NCBI RefSeq assembly: GCF_014652695.1
Contig: NZ_BMZH01000006.1
Span: 62,001 to 126,000, forward strand
DNA from: Algimonas arctica
Lineage (GTDB): Bacteria; Pseudomonadota; Alphaproteobacteria; Caulobacterales; Maricaulaceae
Direction: 5' to 3'
DNA: 64,000 nucleotides
Position 1 is the first letter of the stretch, and each line of letters begins with the position of its first letter. The notes under the pieces are model-generated. The model was not told where the DNA came from. It made no database searches and saw only the letters and a list, made by a program, of their open reading frames with translations. Below, in pieces: positions 61,191-64,000 of the stretch. Both the position numbers and the translations under genes were made by a program.

Positions 61191-62485
61191 GTGCGTTTTT
61201 AGAGCCGCAGAACCTGATCCTAATCGGGATCGTTCTGATGTTGCTCGTTTTCTCCAGCTTCTTCTCCTCATCCGAAACGGCGCTGACGGCGGCCTCGCGG
61301 GTGCGGATGCATGCCGCTGAAAAGGCAGGCGATAAGCGCGCAACCGTCGTGTCACGGCTGATGAATATTCGCGAGCGTTTGCTGGGCGGAATTCTGCTCG
61401 GCAATAATTTGGTCAATATTCTCGCGTCGGTCCTGACGACGAAGCTTTTCACAAATGTTTTTGGCGGTGGCGGTATCGCTTTGGTCGCGGCCACAGCCGT
61501 AATGACGGCTCTCATTCTGATCTTCGCTGAGGTTCTGCCGAAGACCTATGCGATTTCTCAACCGGATAAGCTGGCTTTAATCGTCGCTCGCCCGATCAGT
61601 CTGATCATCAAAGTGCTCAGCCCGATTGTCCTCTTGGTTCAATGGATCGTCAATATTGTGCTTCGCATCTTTGGTATCGACACCAATGCCAGCGCGTGGA
61701 CGGCTGCCGATGAAATCAAAGGGGCCGTTGATCTACATCTGCAAGAAGGCGGCGTGGCTAAACGCGCGCGCGACCAGATTTACGGCGTGTTAGAAATCGG
61801 GGAATTGACCGTCGAAGACGTCATGATCCACCGATCCAATCTATCGATGGTCGACCTCGCCATGCCGACGGATGAGCTGATCAAAAGTGTGCTGTCCTCG
61901 GGTCACTCTCGCCTCCCGGTCTATTCAAATAATAGCGATAATGTGGTCGGCATTATTCACGTCAAAGATTTGCTGGCGGCCTTAGTCAAGTCAGGCGACG
62001 CGGCGGCCGTCGATGTCAAAAAGCTGCTGCGCGAGTCTTGGTTCGTGCCGGAAACGACCTCGGTCGTAAAACAGCTGCGCGCCTTTCAGAGCAAACGCGA
62101 ACATTTTGCCCTTGTGGTTGATGAATATGGCGCGCTGATGGGCGTCATTACATTGGAAGATATTCTCGAGGAAATCGTCGGCGATATTCAAGATGAATAT
62201 GACGAAGAACTGGCGGGTGTGACGCGTTACAAAGACGGGAGCGCCGTGGTGCGCGGTGATATCGCGATCCGCGACCTTAATCGTGCTATGGATTGGAAAC
62301 TACCGGACGACGAAGCCGTGACGATTGCCGGCTTGGTCATCCATGAGAGCCAGACCATTCCCACGATGGGGCAAGCTTTTGCCTATCACGGCTACCGGTT
62401 TGAAATCCTCACCCGTGAACGCAATCAAATCCAATCGCTCAAGGTTCGTAAAACCTTCGAACCGGATCAGAGGAAAGACGGATGA
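61187..62485 (+). CDS. HlyC/CorC-family (CNNM-like) transporter with CBS domains
   Basis: A 432-residue membrane protein. The N-terminal DUF21/CNNM region has four helices (LIGIVLMLLVFSSFFSSSETALTA, ILLGNNLVNILASVLTTKLF, ALVAATAVMTALILIFAEVLPKTYA, LIIKVLSPIVLLVQWIVNIVLRI). A CBS pair follows (DVMIHRSNLSMVDLAMPT ... VVGIIHVKDLL; FVPETTSVVKQLRAF ... GALMGVITLEDILEEIVGDIQDE). It ends with the CorC_HlyC domain. Members handle Mg2+ or Co2+ efflux, or act as haemolysin-like proteins; the ion is not set by sequence. It is coupled to aroB and to the amidohydrolase by four-base overlaps. Confidence 0.9.
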   Translation: MSAFLEPQNLILIGIVLMLLVFSSFFSSSETALTAASRVRMHAAEKAGDKRATVVSRLMNIRERLLGGILLGNNLVNILASVLTTKLFTNVFGGGGIALVAATAVMTALILIFAEVLPKTYAISQPDKLALIVARPISLIIKVLSPIVLLVQWIVNIVLRIFGIDTNASAWTAADEIKGAVDLHLQEGGVAKRARDQIYGVLEIGELTVEDVMIHRSNLSMVDLAMPTDELIKSVLSSGHSRLPVYSNNSDNVVGIIHVKDLLAALVKSGDAAAVDVKKLLRESWFVPETTSVVKQLRAFQSKREHFALVVDEYGALMGVITLEDILEEIVGDIQDEYDEELAGVTRYKDGSAVVRGDIAIRDLNRAMDWKLPDDEAVTIAGLVIHESQTIPTMGQAFAYHGYRFEILTRERNQIQSLKVRKTFEPDQRKDG

Positions 62486-64000
62486 CCATCTCGCTGATGA
62501 AATTGTTTCCTTTGAGCGCGTGCGCTGTGATGGTGCTAGCGGGATGCGAGGGCGAGGCTGTCGTGCCGGACACGCAGCTAATTACCGGAGCGACGTTCAT
62601 CACGATGGAAGCGGGACCATCACCCGAGGCGATGGCGATCAAGGACGGGCGGATCATCGCCATCGGTGCGCAAGAGACATTGCGCGTGGCCTATCCGGAC
62701 GCTTTGCAGCGTGACTTTACCGGCAAAACAATCATTCCCGGCGTCGTCGATAGCCACGTTCATGCGCGTGAGCTGGGTATGGATGCGATCAAGGTTGATT
62801 TGGTGGGTGTGAAGAATGTCGACGATATTGTCGCGCGCATTCGGGCCCAACGCCCCGATGCAACGCCCGGCGAATGGATCATCGGGCAGGGCTGGGATGA
62901 AGGCGCATTCGCCGATCTCGGTGGACCGGGAGGCTACCCAACAACGCAAGCGCTGAGCGTCGCCTATCCCGATACGCCGATCGCCTTAGAAGCCCTGCAC
63001 GGTTTTGCGGCGATGGCCAATGACTCTGCTTTAGCCAAGGCGGGCATCACGGCGGCTACGCCGGATCCAGAAGGCGGGACAATTTTGCGCCGCGACGACG
63101 GACAGCCCAGCGGGGTGCTTCTCACCCTGTCGCAAGCGCTACTCTTTAACGCTGTGCCGTCGCTGGATCAGGCGCAGATTGAACGGGCGATTGTTGTCGG
63201 CTTGGAAACACTGGCCGCGCAGGGGGTGACCTCTGTGCACGAAGCCGGAATGGAAGGCCGCGATGTCGAAGCCTTTACGGCTTTGGCGGACCGCGGTGAA
63301 TTGCCCATTCGCGTGTTCGGTCTGCTCAACGGGAATGACGGCGCTTTGATGGCGGAATGGTTTGATCGCGGGCCGCTGGATGATCCACAAGATCGTCTCG
63401 ATATTGGCGGCATTAAAGTCTTCTATGATGGCAGTTTGGGATCGCGCACAGCGCTGATGCGCGCGCCTTACTCGGATCGCCCTGACACAGCGCGACCTAC
63501 GGCTCGGATCTCTTTGGCCGAAGTAGAGTCCTTAGGCGAAGATGCCCGCACATATGGCTTTCAAATGGCGGTGCATGCGATTGGCGATGAAGCGAACGCC
63601 AATATCCTGACCAGCTATGAACGTCGTTTGGCCCCCAATGAGACCCGACCGACGCCAGACCATCGCTGGCGGATCGAACATGCGCAGGTCGTGACCGCTG
63701 ACTTCGCGGAGCGCGCCGCCGCTCTGAACGTCATCGCGTCGATGCAACCGAGCCACGCCATGGGTGATAGTGACTGGGCTGAAGACCGTGTTGGCCCGCG
63801 TCGAATCCGGCGCGCCTATGCGTGGAAATCTTTTCAAGATGCGGGTGTGCCGATCATTTTCAATTCCGATTTGCCTGGCGAACCCTGGGCGCCGATGGAA
63901 ACGCTACACTTTGCCGTGACACGGACAAAGCTGGACGGTTCACCGGCCGGTGGGTGGTATTTGGGCGAAGCATTGGACCGTGAGGCCAGCCTCCGCGCAA
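62482..64000 (+). CDS. Amidohydrolase family 3 (YtcJ-like) lipoprotein, partial
   Basis: At least 506 residues; it runs off the right edge with no stop. A lipoprotein signal (lipobox LAGC near residue 22) precedes the amidohydrolase fold: TGKTIIPGVVDSHVHARELGM (HxH metal pair), GQGWDEGAF, GGIKVFYDGSLGSRTALM, VHAIGDEANANIL (metal His), and WRIEHAQVV with NSDLPGEPWAPM. Relatives hydrolyse N-acyl or amide bonds on small molecules; the substrate is unknown. It starts in a four-base overlap (ATGA) with the CorC gene and so belongs to the aroK-aroB-CorC transcript, though its role is unrelated to aromatic synthesis. Confidence 0.88.
   Translation, partial: MTISLMKLFPLSACAVMVLAGCEGEAVVPDTQLITGATFITMEAGPSPEAMAIKDGRIIAIGAQETLRVAYPDALQRDFTGKTIIPGVVDSHVHARELGMDAIKVDLVGVKNVDDIVARIRAQRPDATPGEWIIGQGWDEGAFADLGGPGGYPTTQALSVAYPDTPIALEALHGFAAMANDSALAKAGITAATPDPEGGTILRRDDGQPSGVLLTLSQALLFNAVPSLDQAQIERAIVVGLETLAAQGVTSVHEAGMEGRDVEAFTALADRGELPIRVFGLLNGNDGALMAEWFDRGPLDDPQDRLDIGGIKVFYDGSLGSRTALMRAPYSDRPDTARPTARISLAEVESLGEDARTYGFQMAVHAIGDEANANILTSYERRLAPNETRPTPDHRWRIEHAQVVTADFAERAAALNVIASMQPSHAMGDSDWAEDRVGPRRIRRAYAWKSFQDAGVPIIFNSDLPGEPWAPMETLHFAVTRTKLDGSPAGGWYLGEALDREASLRA

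Noticed and set aside
1-64000. tRNA, rRNA, CRISPR, insertion sequence or prophage
   Set aside because: None seen: gaps are short and explained, there are no spaced repeats, transposases or phage genes, and the only recombinase is XerD.

Overview
The window reads as a chromosomal segment of a free-living, Gram-negative alphaproteobacterium, probably of the Caulobacter/Hyphomonas/Maricaulis side of the class. That placement is inference. It rests on the GC-rich sequence, on gene orders common in this class (aroK-aroB-CorC; xerD beside accA; a parvulin-argJ-mutT unit divergent from secA), on a TIGR02302-type giant membrane protein, and on alphaproteobacterial regulatory motifs: two perfect CtrA-type boxes (TTAA-N7-TTAA) and one perfect EcfG-type promoter (GGAAC-N16-CGTT). 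No tRNA, rRNA, insertion sequence, prophage or CRISPR array was seen. Coding density is high and the longest gene-free stretch (32867-33240) is filled by a cobalamin riboswitch.

Layout. 1-9.9 kb: IHF beta, MscL, an M48 protease, a class A penicillin-binding protein with a CtrA box, a Na+/H+-type antiporter with an RCK domain, then several unrecognised envelope proteins and a TPR protein. 9.9-21.3 kb: an S9 peptidase lipoprotein, TrkH, Hsp33, a crotonase, aquaporin Z, a CYP153-like P450 next to acetyl-CoA synthetase, and an unknown lipoprotein. 21.4-26 kb: a two-gene RND efflux operon behind a 30-bp palindrome. 26.1-31 kb: a collinear set DUF3604 lipoprotein / membrane-anchored parvulin / HupE-UreJ protein / TraB-GumN lipoprotein. 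This is the best candidate here for an undescribed system. 31-34.3 kb: a BtuB-like TonB receptor read from a cobalamin riboswitch, divergent from a betaine-homocysteine methyltransferase. 34.3-44.3 kb: DUF1328 protein, TIGR02302 protein, SH3-domain protein, 2-hydroxyacid dehydrogenase, MBL lipoprotein, PhoD, an Lrp regulator divergent from methionine gamma-lyase, and DUF1415. 44.3-51.5 kb: an Lhr-Core helicase with its metallophosphoesterase partner, a GlsB-like protein, a DMT exporter, and parvulin-argJ-mutT. 51.6-64 kb: secA, a TorF-type porin, accA, xerD, a large periplasmic unknown, a 46-residue membrane protein, aroK-aroB-CorC, and an amidohydrolase cut by the window end.

How it fits together. 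Much of the window is housekeeping: protein export and folding (SecA, parvulins, Hsp33), peptidoglycan and envelope (PBP1A, SH3 protein, MscL, AqpZ, TorF), shikimate and arginine synthesis, and fatty-acid precursor supply (AccA, Acs, crotonase). A sulfur/B12 theme runs through 31-44 kb: cobalamin uptake, homocysteine methylation and methionine breakdown. Regulatory structure is unusually readable between genes: the riboswitch with two competing hairpins at the btuB start codon, CtrA boxes near envelope genes, an EcfG promoter on a small membrane protein, and operator-like palindromes before the RND and secA genes. All functional calls are by reading protein motifs; no database search was run.
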